Source: Paenibacillus graminis
GTDB taxonomy: Bacteria; Bacillota; Bacilli; Paenibacillales; Paenibacillaceae
Length of the DNA: 64,000 bases
Assembly: GCF_000758705.1 (NCBI RefSeq)
Contig: NZ_CP009287.1
Coordinates: 4,030,001-4,094,000 of the forward strand
Direction of reading: 5' to 3'
Within the stretch, counting starts at the first letter, position 1, and every line of letters begins with the position of its first letter. Under the pieces are notes generated by a model. The model saw nothing but the letters and a program-made list of their open reading frames with translations, searched no databases and had not been told where the DNA came from. A program made the translations under genes and the position numbers. Of this stretch, positions 51,892 through 61,107 are shown piece after piece.

Positions 51892-54006
51892 TTATTGCTC
51901 ATCCAGCCACAAAATAGCTGTGACCCCGCGCGGATAATATTTGCTCCCCGTGATCTCACCGGAGATGATCTGGTCGCTCCAGCTCCAGACTGAAAGTTCC
52001 GGATGCGTAAGCCACTCCACATGTGCCCGGTCCGCTTCACTGCCGCTCTCTGTCCACTCCAGGCCCAGAATCTGGCGTGCGATGAACTGGCTCAGATAGA
52101 TTTTGCTAAGCCAGCTGTTGTTGCTGGTGGAAGAGATTTTCCAGCCGCCGTCTTCGAACAGGCAGACTCCCTTGACGAGCACCGCCTGCAGGTGCCGCTC
52201 CAATGCGGCAATATATCCGGCAAACCGCCCTTCACGCTCAAGCGCTTCTCTGCAGCCGGTATAATACGGGAATATAAGGCCTTCGATGGCCGGGATGATC
52301 TTGGAGTCGTTGCCTTCGCCGATCACTGCCGGAATGTAGCCATCCTCTGTAACACTTGCCACAATCGTTGCGGCGCAGCGTTCAGCCTGATCGCCAGCGG
52401 TACTTGACAGCTCCGGCTTTCCTGACTCGCGGAAGATCTTTTCCATCGCAAGATAAGCCGCCCAGCATTTGCCGGCGAGGTAAATGTTGTTCCGGGCCTG
52501 CCCCAGCGATACATCCAGGCTGTCATAGGTCGTGATTTCTGCCCCGCCCATCGTGCGCGAGCTGTCCAGACCCATGACGCCGTTGCGCTGGCCGGGATCG
52601 GGATGGTCGCGGTTGACCATGCTGGTGAGGCAGTCTTCCAGCACGCCCAGATTCCGTTCCATCCAGGAATGGTCCCCCGTATGCTCCAGGTATACCGCCG
52701 CACTCAGTACCCAATTGACAAGCTGTTCATGGGTCATATGTGAAAAGCACCCGTTAATGCCATACATCTCATAAGCCGAATATCCGGTACGCGACACCGC
52801 GTTGGCCACTCCCATATCATGAGTAAAGCTGATGCCTCCGGGATATTCCGTCTTGCTGCCAGGGAAGCGGACAGTATCTGTATAGCTGTACCGCTCCACG
52901 AACATATCCAGTTCATTGCGCACGGTCCACGGATTCATCCGCAGCTCATAGAACAGCTGGTCGACCGTAAGGTCGAAGGTATTCATCATGCGGTATTCGC
53001 CTTCGTTCACGATCCAGAACGGTTTATGATTGTAATCGAGCAATTGGGTAGAACCGTAATAGCTGCGGATGGCATGGGCAAGCATGAAGGTCTGGTCTTC
53101 GCTGAGCCCTGATTCCTCCAGCATGGCATTGGCTTGTACGGCCTGCCGCTTAATCTCCTCAAAGTGTCCCAGAGCATACTCTGCAACAGACTCCACATTA
53201 CTGAAATAACGGTTATAGTAGTAGGATGCGTCCATCCCTGTAGTCACGAAGCCGGAGCGGTGGAAGCAGACAGCGAAACGGTAGCATTGCTTCACACCCG
53301 GCGGAACCTCCATCACTTGCGCGCCTACCTGGCCCAGACCAAAGGTCCAGTTCTCCTCCAGCTCAGCCAGCAGGATGTCTTCCATTGTGAAATGCAGTGC
53401 CGATTTCACGCCGGTCCCCTGCTCTGCGGCGATAGCCACAAATCTGCCCTGGCCTACTCCGGTTAGCCCGGACTGCATATCATCCAGCCGTCTCATCGCG
53501 CTGTAGGGATCATTGCCCTGGTAGCCGAAAAAGGCGCGTCTAGCCGATGGACTTGCGGTATTATCCACTTCCAGCTCCACCAGAAGTGCCGGAAGCAGAA
53601 TCTGCTTCAGCTCCTCCTCAGAGGCCGTTTCCGGATCGGGGACCGCCCTTACCGGTGAGTAAATGCGGAAGGCAAGATCCCCTGCCGACCAGCTGTCTGT
53701 GCTGAGGCTGAAATTACGGGTAATCTCTTCATCCGCGAACGGATGGAGAATTCTTGGCTTGTCCGGATTGGGATCTGGGTTTTCAATATCGTAGCGTTTG
53801 CTCTCATCATCCCCGCCCTGTTCATGAAAAGGCATTGTATCATAACCATTGCCGTCTTCTCGGGCAAGGCCGATAAATATATTTTGTCTGGGCGGCTTGC
53901 CGGCTTCCAGATCGAAGCCGCCTGCGGCTCCTTTGAACCCCAGGGTAAAGCTCGCAAAAGCTCCAATGGGTGAATGATGGGCATTGTAAAATTGATTCTT
54001 TGGCAT
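51892..54006 (-). CDS. xynB: glycoside hydrolase family 52 beta-xylosidase
   Basis: A 704-residue GH52 enzyme, the normal family length. The N-terminus (NQFYNAHHSPIGAFASFTLGF, then KPPRQNIFIGL) is diagnostic. The catalytic nucleophile is expected in VNEGEYRMMNTFDLTVD (about residue 340) and the acid in TTYDSLDVSLGQARNN (about residue 498). There is no signal peptide, so it cleaves xylo-oligosaccharides in the cytoplasm. It lies divergently from an AraC regulator that probably controls it. No xylan transporter or xylanase is adjacent. Confidence 0.94.
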   Translation of the reverse strand: MPKNQFYNAHHSPIGAFASFTLGFKGAAGGFDLEAGKPPRQNIFIGLAREDGNGYDTMPFHEQGGDDESKRYDIENPDPNPDKPRILHPFADEEITRNFSLSTDSWSAGDLAFRIYSPVRAVPDPETASEEELKQILLPALLVELEVDNTASPSARRAFFGYQGNDPYSAMRRLDDMQSGLTGVGQGRFVAIAAEQGTGVKSALHFTMEDILLAELEENWTFGLGQVGAQVMEVPPGVKQCYRFAVCFHRSGFVTTGMDASYYYNRYFSNVESVAEYALGHFEEIKRQAVQANAMLEESGLSEDQTFMLAHAIRSYYGSTQLLDYNHKPFWIVNEGEYRMMNTFDLTVDQLFYELRMNPWTVRNELDMFVERYSYTDTVRFPGSKTEYPGGISFTHDMGVANAVSRTGYSAYEMYGINGCFSHMTHEQLVNWVLSAAVYLEHTGDHSWMERNLGVLEDCLTSMVNRDHPDPGQRNGVMGLDSSRTMGGAEITTYDSLDVSLGQARNNIYLAGKCWAAYLAMEKIFRESGKPELSSTAGDQAERCAATIVASVTEDGYIPAVIGEGNDSKIIPAIEGLIFPYYTGCREALEREGRFAGYIAALERHLQAVLVKGVCLFEDGGWKISSTSNNSWLSKIYLSQFIARQILGLEWTESGSEADRAHVEWLTHPELSVWSWSDQIISGEITGSKYYPRGVTAILWLDEQ

Positions 54007-54138
54007 AACGTCAAAGCACTCCCTCCAGCTATTTGCCGGCGCTGCCGGACTCTATCTCTATGTTAGCTATCCCCCCGCTCCTCTAACAGGTTCAAAGCCG
54101 CCTATTATTTGGGCAAATCAAACGAATGAATCCGGCTA

Positions 54139-54147
54139 TGCTATAAT
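54139..54147 (+). promoter_or_regulatory. extended -10 promoter element of the AraC gene
   Basis: TGCTATAAT, an extended -10, lies 35 bp upstream of the ATG at 54182. No good -35 is seen. Confidence 0.55.
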
Positions 54148-54181
54148 AAATCCATATATTCCAGTGAAAAAGAGGATATCC

Positions 54182-55099
54182 ATGAACGTGAACTTTCCCG
54201 GCATTGAACATTCTTTGGACGGCCGCATGTCCCCGGATCTGCAAGCGGCTTTTCACATCTACGCCGCCCATTGGCGCAAAGTCAACGCGCAGTGGCAGTA
54301 CCCCGAGCATACTCACCCGATGTTCGAAATCAACCTTGTGTTGCAGGGAAGGCAGCACATGACTGTCGGCGGGCAATCCTATTTGCAGGAATGCGGGGAC
54401 ATCCTGTTCATCCGCCCCGGAGTCAGACATGCCAGTCTAGGAGCTGACTCTGCCGAAGAAATGGCCTATTATTGCCTGCATTTTGATATCGATGATCTGT
54501 CGCTGCGGCGCGCACTCCTGACGATGGATGCCGTCAGTCTCAGCGGCGAATCGTCCGTGCTGCTGGCGATCCGCTCAGCGCTGGATCTGATGATCCGCAC
54601 GGCGCTTCTCACGGAAGCAGAAGTTGCCCAGCGGAACCGGCTGGTGAGGCTGAATGCCTCCCTGCAGCTATTCGCTGCACTTAGCGCATGGGTGCTGTCC
54701 GAGACCCCTGCGGCCACGCGCAGCGCGCAACCCGGGATTACGGAGAATACCGTCGCTCTAGCGAATGCAGTCGAAGGATTACTGCAGGAATCGGTCTTTA
54801 CAGCTGCAGCAACCGGCAGCAGAGGCGGCGGCATTGAGGATATTGCCGCGCGGCTGGGCTACAGCCCCAACCACTGCAACCGGGCATTCCGGCACATCTA
54901 CGGAATGTCGCCCAGACAATACCTGTCCGGTCTGATTATCCGCCACGCGAAGCTGATGCTGCTGGATAACAGCCTGTCCGTCGAGGCCATCGCCCACCGG
55001 CTCGGCTATCGCGATGTCTCCCATTTCAGCAAGCAGTTCAAACGCTGGACCGGCCTGCCGCCCATGTCTTACCGCCAGTTGACAGCAGAGTCCATATAG
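54182..55099 (+). CDS. AraC family transcriptional regulator, divergent from xynB
   Basis: A 305-residue regulator with an N-terminal cupin sensor (EHTHPMFEINLVLQG, CGDILFIRPGVRHAS) and a C-terminal double helix-turn-helix (IEDIAARLGYSPNHCNRAFRHIYGMSPRQYL and LSVEAIAHRLGYRDVSHFSKQFKRWTGLPPMSYRQ). The ATG at 54182 follows AGAGGA. The xynB gene starts 175 bp away on the opposite strand, so a xylo-oligosaccharide-responsive activator of xynB is the simplest inference. The protein ends normally, right beside a decayed response regulator gene. Confidence 0.9.
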   Translation: MNVNFPGIEHSLDGRMSPDLQAAFHIYAAHWRKVNAQWQYPEHTHPMFEINLVLQGRQHMTVGGQSYLQECGDILFIRPGVRHASLGADSAEEMAYYCLHFDIDDLSLRRALLTMDAVSLSGESSVLLAIRSALDLMIRTALLTEAEVAQRNRLVRLNASLQLFAALSAWVLSETPAATRSAQPGITENTVALANAVEGLLQESVFTAAATGSRGGGIEDIAARLGYSPNHCNRAFRHIYGMSPRQYLSGLIIRHAKLMLLDNSLSVEAIAHRLGYRDVSHFSKQFKRWTGLPPMSYRQLTAESI

Positions 55100-55100
55100 T

Positions 55101-55812
55101 TCACAGGAGCGAGACGGGCTCACAGCGGTTGTCACTAAAAAGCGGAGAGCTTAGCCTGCCTATATGATATGAGTACAAAACTACGCCGCAGCTGTCTCCC
55201 GACAGAAGCCGAACCGTTGCCAGCAGGCCGGCAGCCAGGATAGGCACCTGCTCCTTATCCAGTGATTTGAGCGCTTCTGTAAGTGATGCTTGAGCCGCCG
55301 TCCATTCGGATACCGTTACAGTCATCTCCTGAATACCCGGTTGATCTGTCAACACCCGGTTGAGTCCGTAACCGGGTGTTGAGCGCTTTCAATGCACTGC
55401 GGTAGGATTCGTCAGCTTCCTCCATTCCGTTTACCGGCCGCCCGATGCCAATCGAGACCTGGAGCTTCAGGTAACTGTTGATTTTGTGATGGAGATCCCA
55501 GCGTGGACGCCGCTCCTTTGTTGCCGTCGGTCAAGAGCTCAAGCTGCTCCTCTACCGTTATGGAATGATTTTTGCGTTCATAGGATTGGAGCATTTCCTT
55601 GTTGCGCTCTTCTTCGGATTCCTGGCGGATGACCGCCACGGCCCGTCCCACCACCTGCTCCAGCTGGCCAGTGTTCACAGGTTTGACAATGTAGTCCAGT
55701 GCCCCCGCCTGCCGGGCATATGAAAACTCCTGGTAAGCGCTTATAAAAACAACCTTGACCGGACGTCCCGACTCATGGATATCCCGGATAATATCAATGC
55801 CGCTGAAGGATT
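55101..55812 (-). pseudogene. decayed YesN-type response regulator gene
   Basis: Fragments of a two-component response regulator appear in different frames. From about 55808 one frame reads GIDIIRDIHESGRPVKVVFI, then SAYQEFSYARQAGALDYIVK and PVN, the end of a receiver domain, and continues to a stop at 55412. A shifted frame gives YLKLQVSIGIGRPVNGMEE and SYRSALKALNT, typical of the YesN middle region. A third frame holds SLTEALKSLDKEQVPILAAG. The phosphorylated Asp region at the start and the AraC-type DNA-binding domain are missing. Such regulators usually pair with a YesM kinase and a sugar ABC transporter, and one lies just beyond. Confidence 0.8.
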
Positions 55813-55910
55813 CCTACTTTACTGTAACATGCCAGTCCCGGTGCAGGGATGAAGCTTTTTAAGGTGGAATAGCAGTTTTTATAGAATTCTGTACTCCCCG
55901 GCAAAATAGA

Positions 55911-55950
55911 AAAGACGGCTCCAATTCAACTAATGAATTGAAGCCGTCTT
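55911..55950 (-). terminator. terminator of the GH2/ABC transporter operon
   Basis: On the minus strand AAGACGGCT(T)CAATTCA pairs with TGAATTG(G)AGCCGTCTT and is followed by TTCTATTTT. Confidence 0.88.
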
Positions 55951-55972
55951 ATTTGGGGACAATCCTCTAAAT

Positions 55973-57733
55973 CTAACCCAGATTGATCTCACGGATCTTG
56001 CCGAGCGGAACCTTTGGCTTGCGGTCCTCCGTCAGAAGGCCGTTCACTTCCTGCTGCACATCGCTTACCTGGGTGTAGCAGTAGCCGCTGATGTACGGCG
56101 TAGCTTTAATTGCCGCAGTAATCGCCTGGAAGCGCTCGAGGAAATCCTGCTCGGTCTTTACCTGATTTCCATAGCCCCAGCCGCTGTCCGTCTGAAAGGC
56201 AATGCCGCCGAACTCACTGATGATGACCGGCTGTCCTTTGTAGGCATACCCTTCGGCCCAGGCAAATTTGTAGTTATTGAAGGAGATCCCATTATTAACG
56301 ATAGAATTTTGGTCGGCATAAGTGGCCAGAAATTGTTCTCCGGCTTCTACATAATCATGCAGGGTTAAAATATCCGAAACGGTATGCTCCCAGCCGTCGT
56401 TCGTCACGACAGGACGGTAAGGATCAATCGCTTTGGTCAGATGATAGATGCCCTCCGTGAATTTCTGCTGTCTGACATCCTTGGCAATGGCGGATATTCC
56501 CCACGATTCATTGAAAGGAACCCAGGTAATGATGCACGGATGATTATACTGCTGCGGCACAATTTCCAGCCACTCTCTGGTGAAGCGTTCTACAGCAAGA
56601 TCATTGAATTCATAGGTGGCAGCCATTTCCGACCACACCAGCATCCCCTTCACATCGCACCAGTACAGAAACCGGGCATCCTCAATTTTCATGTGCTTGC
56701 GCAGGCCGTTGTAGCCCATTTCCGCAATCCAATCGATGTCGTCGATCAGTGCCTGCTCATCCGGCGGTGTCAAATGGCTGCCGGTCCAGTAGCCCTGATC
56801 CAGAATCAGACGCTGGTATAACGGTCTGTTATTAAGCAGAATCTGGCCGTTGTCAATGGAGATTTTACGAATGCCGAAATAAGAATACACATGGTCTACG
56901 CTTTCCTCACCGCGAAGCAGCGTGAATTCAACGTCAAACAGATTGGGTGCCTCCGGCGACCACAGGCATTGCAGCCAAGGCCCGGCAGCTTCATGCAGCA
57001 CATCCACCTCAAGGCTCACCAGATCACGGTCAATACCCAGACTGAACCGCTTCACCTGCCGCCCTTTCAGGGAAATCAGCGTATCGATTGTAAGCTCCAG
57101 CCCATCTGTAAGGCCTGCGATGCGGAAATCGAAACGGATCATATGCCGGTCCACATCCGGCGTCATTTTCACGGAATCGATCCGTGTTTCGCTTACGCAT
57201 TCCAGCCAGACGGATTTCCATATCCCGGTCGTCTGCACATAGAAGCATTCAAAGCTGTCGGAGATCCAGCGCTGCTTGCCCCGGGGCTGGGTGCGGTCCA
57301 TGCTGTCCTCCGCTTTGAGCACAATCCGGTTGGCGGCACCGAACGTCACAAATGGGGTAATGTCAAAAGAAAAGGCGGCATAACCTCCTTCATGCAGGCC
57401 GACATAGGAGCCGTTCACCCAGCATTTTGCCCGGTAATCCACACCCTGGAAATGCAGAATCGCCCGTTTCCCGGCGTTCTCCGCCGGAAGCTCCAGTGTC
57501 CGCTCATACCAGACATTGGGATGAAATTCCTGAATGCCGATCCCGCTGGCGGCCGTTTCATAAGTGAAGGGAACCGTAATCTTCCGGGCCTCCGGGAACG
57601 CGGCATACCATGCCTCCGCCTCTCCGCGATTGCCATCATCAAAGCTGAAATTCCATTCTCCGTCTAAATCGAGCCATTCCTTGCGCACAAACTGTGGTCT
57701 GGGGTAATTGGGAATATAAGATTTTGTCGTCAT
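55973..57733 (-). CDS. glycoside hydrolase family 2 enzyme
   Basis: A 586-residue GH2 protein with a sugar-binding jelly roll (to about residue 180), an immunoglobulin-like domain and a TIM barrel. The acid/base is in WVPFNESWG (about residue 405) and the nucleophile in VIISEFGGIAFQ (about residue 500). It is cytosolic. I prefer ATG 57733, which has AGGTG at eight bases, over the in-frame ATG 57757. It is the last gene after a binding protein and two permeases, so it hydrolyses the imported glycoside. Beta-galactosidase, beta-mannosidase or beta-glucuronidase activity cannot be decided from sequence. Confidence 0.9.
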   Translation of the reverse strand: MTTKSYIPNYPRPQFVRKEWLDLDGEWNFSFDDGNRGEAEAWYAAFPEARKITVPFTYETAASGIGIQEFHPNVWYERTLELPAENAGKRAILHFQGVDYRAKCWVNGSYVGLHEGGYAAFSFDITPFVTFGAANRIVLKAEDSMDRTQPRGKQRWISDSFECFYVQTTGIWKSVWLECVSETRIDSVKMTPDVDRHMIRFDFRIAGLTDGLELTIDTLISLKGRQVKRFSLGIDRDLVSLEVDVLHEAAGPWLQCLWSPEAPNLFDVEFTLLRGEESVDHVYSYFGIRKISIDNGQILLNNRPLYQRLILDQGYWTGSHLTPPDEQALIDDIDWIAEMGYNGLRKHMKIEDARFLYWCDVKGMLVWSEMAATYEFNDLAVERFTREWLEIVPQQYNHPCIITWVPFNESWGISAIAKDVRQQKFTEGIYHLTKAIDPYRPVVTNDGWEHTVSDILTLHDYVEAGEQFLATYADQNSIVNNGISFNNYKFAWAEGYAYKGQPVIISEFGGIAFQTDSGWGYGNQVKTEQDFLERFQAITAAIKATPYISGYCYTQVSDVQQEVNGLLTEDRKPKVPLGKIREINLG

Positions 57734-57791
57734 GAAACTTACACCTGTCCTCTCCATATTCTCTGGTTAAAATCTGTTTGTATCAAAATGG

Positions 57792-58598
57792 TTAGCCTTT
57801 AATCCCTGACATACTGATTCCTTTGACAATCTGGCGTTCAAAAATAACGAAAAGCACAATGATCGGGATCGAAGCAATCGCGTTGACGACCATCGGCTTG
57901 ACGTAATCCTCGGAGTACTGGCTGATCAGGGTCGGAATGCCCATCGGCAGGGTGAACAGGTTATCGTCGGTGATGGACAGGAACGGCCAGAGAAAGTTAT
58001 TCCAGGAACCAATGAATGTCAGGATAGCCATAGAGGCCAGCGCCGGGCGGCAAAGCGGCAGCATGATGCGCATGAAGATCCGCCAGCTTCCTCCCCCGTC
58101 GATCTGGACACTCTCCAGCAGGTCGTTCGGAATGCCGTCAAAAAAGCTTTTCAGCACAATGACCGCAACGGGGGAAGCCAGCGCCGGAATAATTAACCCC
58201 TGGTAGGAATTCAGCAGATTCATATCCTTCGCCACCTGGTACAGCGGAATAATCGTCGCTTCACCGGGAATCAGCAGCCCGGCCAGCACCACAAAAAACA
58301 TCAGTGTGCGGTAACGGAACGGAATTTTGGATAAGGCAAACCCGGCCAATGCTGCAGCAGCTACGGTCAGCACTGTCACAAAAACAGCGACAAGCAGGCT
58401 GTTCCCGATCCAGTTCGTCAGCTTGGTGCCGCTAAGGATTTCCTGATACACCGTTAATGAATAGGGCGGAGTGAACCAGTCCACCACAGTGATGATCTTC
58501 ATGCCCTCTTCTTTGACCGATACGAACAGCATCCACACCAGCGGCCCCGCGAACAGCACGGCCATAAATAATGAAACCAAACGGTAGAACCATTTCAT
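57792..58598 (-). CDS. carbohydrate ABC transporter permease, MalG type
   Basis: A 268-residue CUT1 permease with six transmembrane helices and the EAA loop ESVQIDGGGSWRIFMRIMLPLCRPAL in the last cytoplasmic loop. It forms the membrane channel with the MalF-type partner encoded just upstream; the two genes share one nucleotide at 58598. It lies 58 bp from the GH2 gene. No ATPase gene is in the operon, so a shared MsmX-type ATPase is presumably used. Confidence 0.93.
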   Translation of the reverse strand: MKWFYRLVSLFMAVLFAGPLVWMLFVSVKEEGMKIITVVDWFTPPYSLTVYQEILSGTKLTNWIGNSLLVAVFVTVLTVAAAALAGFALSKIPFRYRTLMFFVVLAGLLIPGEATIIPLYQVAKDMNLLNSYQGLIIPALASPVAVIVLKSFFDGIPNDLLESVQIDGGGSWRIFMRIMLPLCRPALASMAILTFIGSWNNFLWPFLSITDDNLFTLPMGIPTLISQYSEDYVKPMVVNAIASIPIIVLFVIFERQIVKGISMSGIKG

Positions 58599-59488
58599 TA
58601 CATATCCGCTCCTTTGCGGTTATTCATCCAATATTGCAGCGCCGACAATACCAGCAGAATCACGAACAGCAGATAGGACATGGTCGCCGCATAGCCCAGA
58701 TCATTGCTCTTGAAGCCGGTCTGATAGATCAGCTGGATAATCGGCCGGGTCGAATCGAGCGGTCCGCCGCCGGTCACAATATAAATCTGCATAAACACCT
58801 TGAACGAAGCGATAATCTGCAGCATAGTAATCGTCTTCGTAATCGGAGCCAGATAGGGAAGTGTAATCCGCCAGAACATCTGCCGGTCCCCCGCTCCGTC
58901 AAGGCGGGCTGCCTCGTAAATTTCGTCCGGAATTTCCTGAATCGCTGATAAGTGCAGAATAAAGTTGAAGCCTACTGTCCACCAGAGGGTAATCAGCGTA
59001 ATGACTATCCAGGCAAGACGGGTCTCGGTCAGCCAAAATATTTCCGTATCCCCGGGAAGCAGATGAATTAAATGGAGTACAGAATTCACCAGGCCGGTAT
59101 ACGGCTGGAATACGAACAATCCCAAATAGGAGGCTACCGCGACGGACAGCACACTGGGGATGAAGAAAATACTGCGGTAAAACTTTTGCAGCACGGACTT
59201 CCGGTTGGCGATCAGCGCCAGTGAAATAGACAGCACAAGCATAGTCGGTGTTGTCAGCACGACGAAGATAAGCGAATGTCCAAGCGCTTCCCAGACCTCC
59301 CGGTCCTGCAGCACCTTGCTGTAATTGTCCCAGCCCAGAAATTCCATTTTGCGGATTAGGGTCCACTTGTAAAAAGTCATTTCCACGCCTTTGAACATCG
59401 GCCAGATGGTGAACAGGCCATATACAATCAGAAAGGGAAGCAGGAACAGCAGCGCCTGCGCATCCGCCCTCCAGTTTTTCATTTTCAT
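58598..59488 (-). CDS. carbohydrate ABC transporter permease, MalF type
   Basis: A 296-residue CUT1 permease with six transmembrane helices and the EAA loop DEIYEAARLDGAGDRQMFWR followed by ITLPYLAPI. It pairs with the MalG-type permease downstream. It begins 77 bp after the binding-protein gene. The ATG at 59488 is preceded by AGAGGTGACC. Confidence 0.93.
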   Translation of the reverse strand: MKMKNWRADAQALLFLLPFLIVYGLFTIWPMFKGVEMTFYKWTLIRKMEFLGWDNYSKVLQDREVWEALGHSLIFVVLTTPTMLVLSISLALIANRKSVLQKFYRSIFFIPSVLSVAVASYLGLFVFQPYTGLVNSVLHLIHLLPGDTEIFWLTETRLAWIVITLITLWWTVGFNFILHLSAIQEIPDEIYEAARLDGAGDRQMFWRITLPYLAPITKTITMLQIIASFKVFMQIYIVTGGGPLDSTRPIIQLIYQTGFKSNDLGYAATMSYLLFVILLVLSALQYWMNNRKGADM

Positions 59489-59565
59489 TCAGGTCACCTC
59501 TCCCCAAAACGGCGTACAGGCCTAGGAATCACCGCCTTCAGACCTGTGCATGGCCGCCTGCATGG

Positions 59566-60927
59566 CTATTTATCCAGCTCTTTCTGCACGCCTGCCTCCA
59601 TTTTGTCCATCGCTTCAGCCGGCTTCATCTTGTTGGCCCATACTTCATTGAGGATTTTGAAAGAGACATTATCACGGATCTGCCAGGTTTTGGTCGACGG
59701 TTTGTTGAATTTCACGGTACTGGCAACAGCGGCATAATCGCTGCGGTAAGGCATGTCTTTGTATTCCTGCTTCTCCAGAACCGAGGGTTTGGAGGGAATA
59801 TGGCCCGCTTTTGCCCAAATCTGCCCGTTTTCGGCTACATAGTCGGCAAAGATCAATGCAGCTTTTCGTTTGGCAGGGTCTTCGGACTTGGTCAGCGGCA
59901 AAATAATCGTGTGGGAATCGCCCCAGGTCGCTTCCTGGCCGAACAGCTTGGGAATCGGCATCGCTCCGAACTCCAGCCCCTTCGTCGTTTCCCAGGTTCC
60001 GGTTGCCCACACGCCGGTCATCATGGTCGCCGCAGTACCGCTCTGGAAGTTTTTGTAGAAGTCAGGATCGTTTTTCTTGATATAGCCTTCAGTGAACAGC
60101 TTCTGAATATATTCAGCCGCCTGGATGCCTTTCGCCTTGTCGATTTCGGCTTTTTTCAGATCATCGGATACCAGATCATTGCCGCCAAGCTGCGAATACA
60201 GCGCCCACCACAAGCGGTAAGGGTCGTCATTGGAATTAGAAAGGGCAAACGGGGTGGTTTTGGCCGGAAGCTTCTCTTTCAGCGTCTTCAAGAAGGCCAG
60301 GAAACCATCAGCAGACTGCTCAAGCACCGGTTTGCCGTCATCGCCCAGCAGCCCCGCTTCCTTCAGCAGTTTTTTGTTGTAGTACATAATGAAAGGATGG
60401 GTATCAATCGGCACGGCATAATGTTTGCCGTCCACAACCGTTGCATCCAGCAGGTTCTGATTAAATGTCGCCCAGTCAACGCCTGCTTCTCCGGCCACTG
60501 TGTCCAGACCGGTTACAACCCCCTGGTTGATCAGATCCGGCAGCCGGGAGGTGTGGGAAATGCCGATGTCAGGCCCGTTGCCGTTGCCCACGGCGGTAAT
60601 CAGCTTGGTATAGTATTCCGCCCAGACGAGCTTTGTGTTCTTCACCTTAATATCAGGGTGGCTTTTGTTGAATTCATCGACCAGCTTCTGCATGTTGTCC
60701 CCGTCACCGCCGTCGAACAAGGTCCAGAATGACAGGTTGACGGCTTCACCGCTGCCTTCAGTTTTTGTATTCCCCCCAGTGCTGTTATCCGCAGATGGAG
60801 CGGGGCTGCTGCCAGTGTTGCCGTTCGCAGCGCCTCCTGCATTGTTATTGCTGCCGCAAGCACCGAGTACCAGTGAAGATGAGAGCATGAAAGCCAAGGC
60901 CAGAAAACCGGTGTTTCTTTTCTTCAT
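59566..60927 (-). CDS. extracellular sugar-binding lipoprotein of an ABC transporter
   Basis: A 453-residue solute-binding protein of the CUT1 family. A lipoprotein signal peptide ends at LVLGAC (lipobox, Cys about residue 24), followed by a low-complexity Asn/Gly/Ser linker that tethers the mature protein to the membrane. NLSFWTLFDGGDGDNMQKLV opens the first lobe and a C-terminal KPSTKTWQIRDNVSFKILNE segment closes the family pattern. ATG 60927 has AAAGGGGAG upstream; an earlier in-frame start is unlikely. It is the first gene of the operon driven by the consensus promoter at 61005-61033. Confidence 0.94.
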   Translation of the reverse strand: MKKRNTGFLALAFMLSSSLVLGACGSNNNAGGAANGNTGSSPAPSADNSTGGNTKTEGSGEAVNLSFWTLFDGGDGDNMQKLVDEFNKSHPDIKVKNTKLVWAEYYTKLITAVGNGNGPDIGISHTSRLPDLINQGVVTGLDTVAGEAGVDWATFNQNLLDATVVDGKHYAVPIDTHPFIMYYNKKLLKEAGLLGDDGKPVLEQSADGFLAFLKTLKEKLPAKTTPFALSNSNDDPYRLWWALYSQLGGNDLVSDDLKKAEIDKAKGIQAAEYIQKLFTEGYIKKNDPDFYKNFQSGTAATMMTGVWATGTWETTKGLEFGAMPIPKLFGQEATWGDSHTIILPLTKSEDPAKRKAALIFADYVAENGQIWAKAGHIPSKPSVLEKQEYKDMPYRSDYAAVASTVKFNKPSTKTWQIRDNVSFKILNEVWANKMKPAEAMDKMEAGVQKELDK

Positions 60928-60953
60928 TCCTGTCTCCCCTTTATTGTAATCTG

Positions 60954-60996
60954 GATACAAAACGATTTATTTGTTTTATTACATTTATTTTGTATC
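60954..60996. promoter_or_regulatory. 9-bp inverted repeat in the leader of the sugar ABC operon
   Basis: GATACAAAA (60954-60962) and TTTTGTATC (60988-60996) are exact complements, 25 bp apart, in an AT-rich leader downstream of the promoter. A candidate operator for the adjacent ArsR-type regulator. Confidence 0.55.
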
Positions 60997-61004
60997 TAAT
61001 GACG

Positions 61005-61041
61005 ATTATAAGGAGACTAAATCATTATGTCAACGCTTTCA
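61005..61041 (-). promoter_or_regulatory. consensus promoter overlapped by a cre site
   Basis: On the minus strand TTGACA (61033-61028), 17-bp spacer, TATAAT (61010-61005), an exact sigma-A consensus. TGAAAGCGTTGACA (61041-61028) fully fits the CcpA cre consensus TGWAANCGNTNWCA and covers the -35. Catabolite repression by steric block is expected. Confidence 0.9.
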
Positions 61042-61070
61042 TTTGGATTTTTAGTAATAATGGGCATGAA

Positions 61071-61107
61071 AAAACCATTAGTTACAGATTAACTGTACTA
61101 ATGGTTC
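61071..61107 (-). terminator. terminator overlapping the stop codon of the ArsR-type gene
   Basis: AACCATTAG and CTAATGGTT pair, with an inner TACAG/CTGTA, followed by TTTTTTC on the minus strand. The stop codon TAG (61100-61098) lies inside the stem. Confidence 0.85.
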
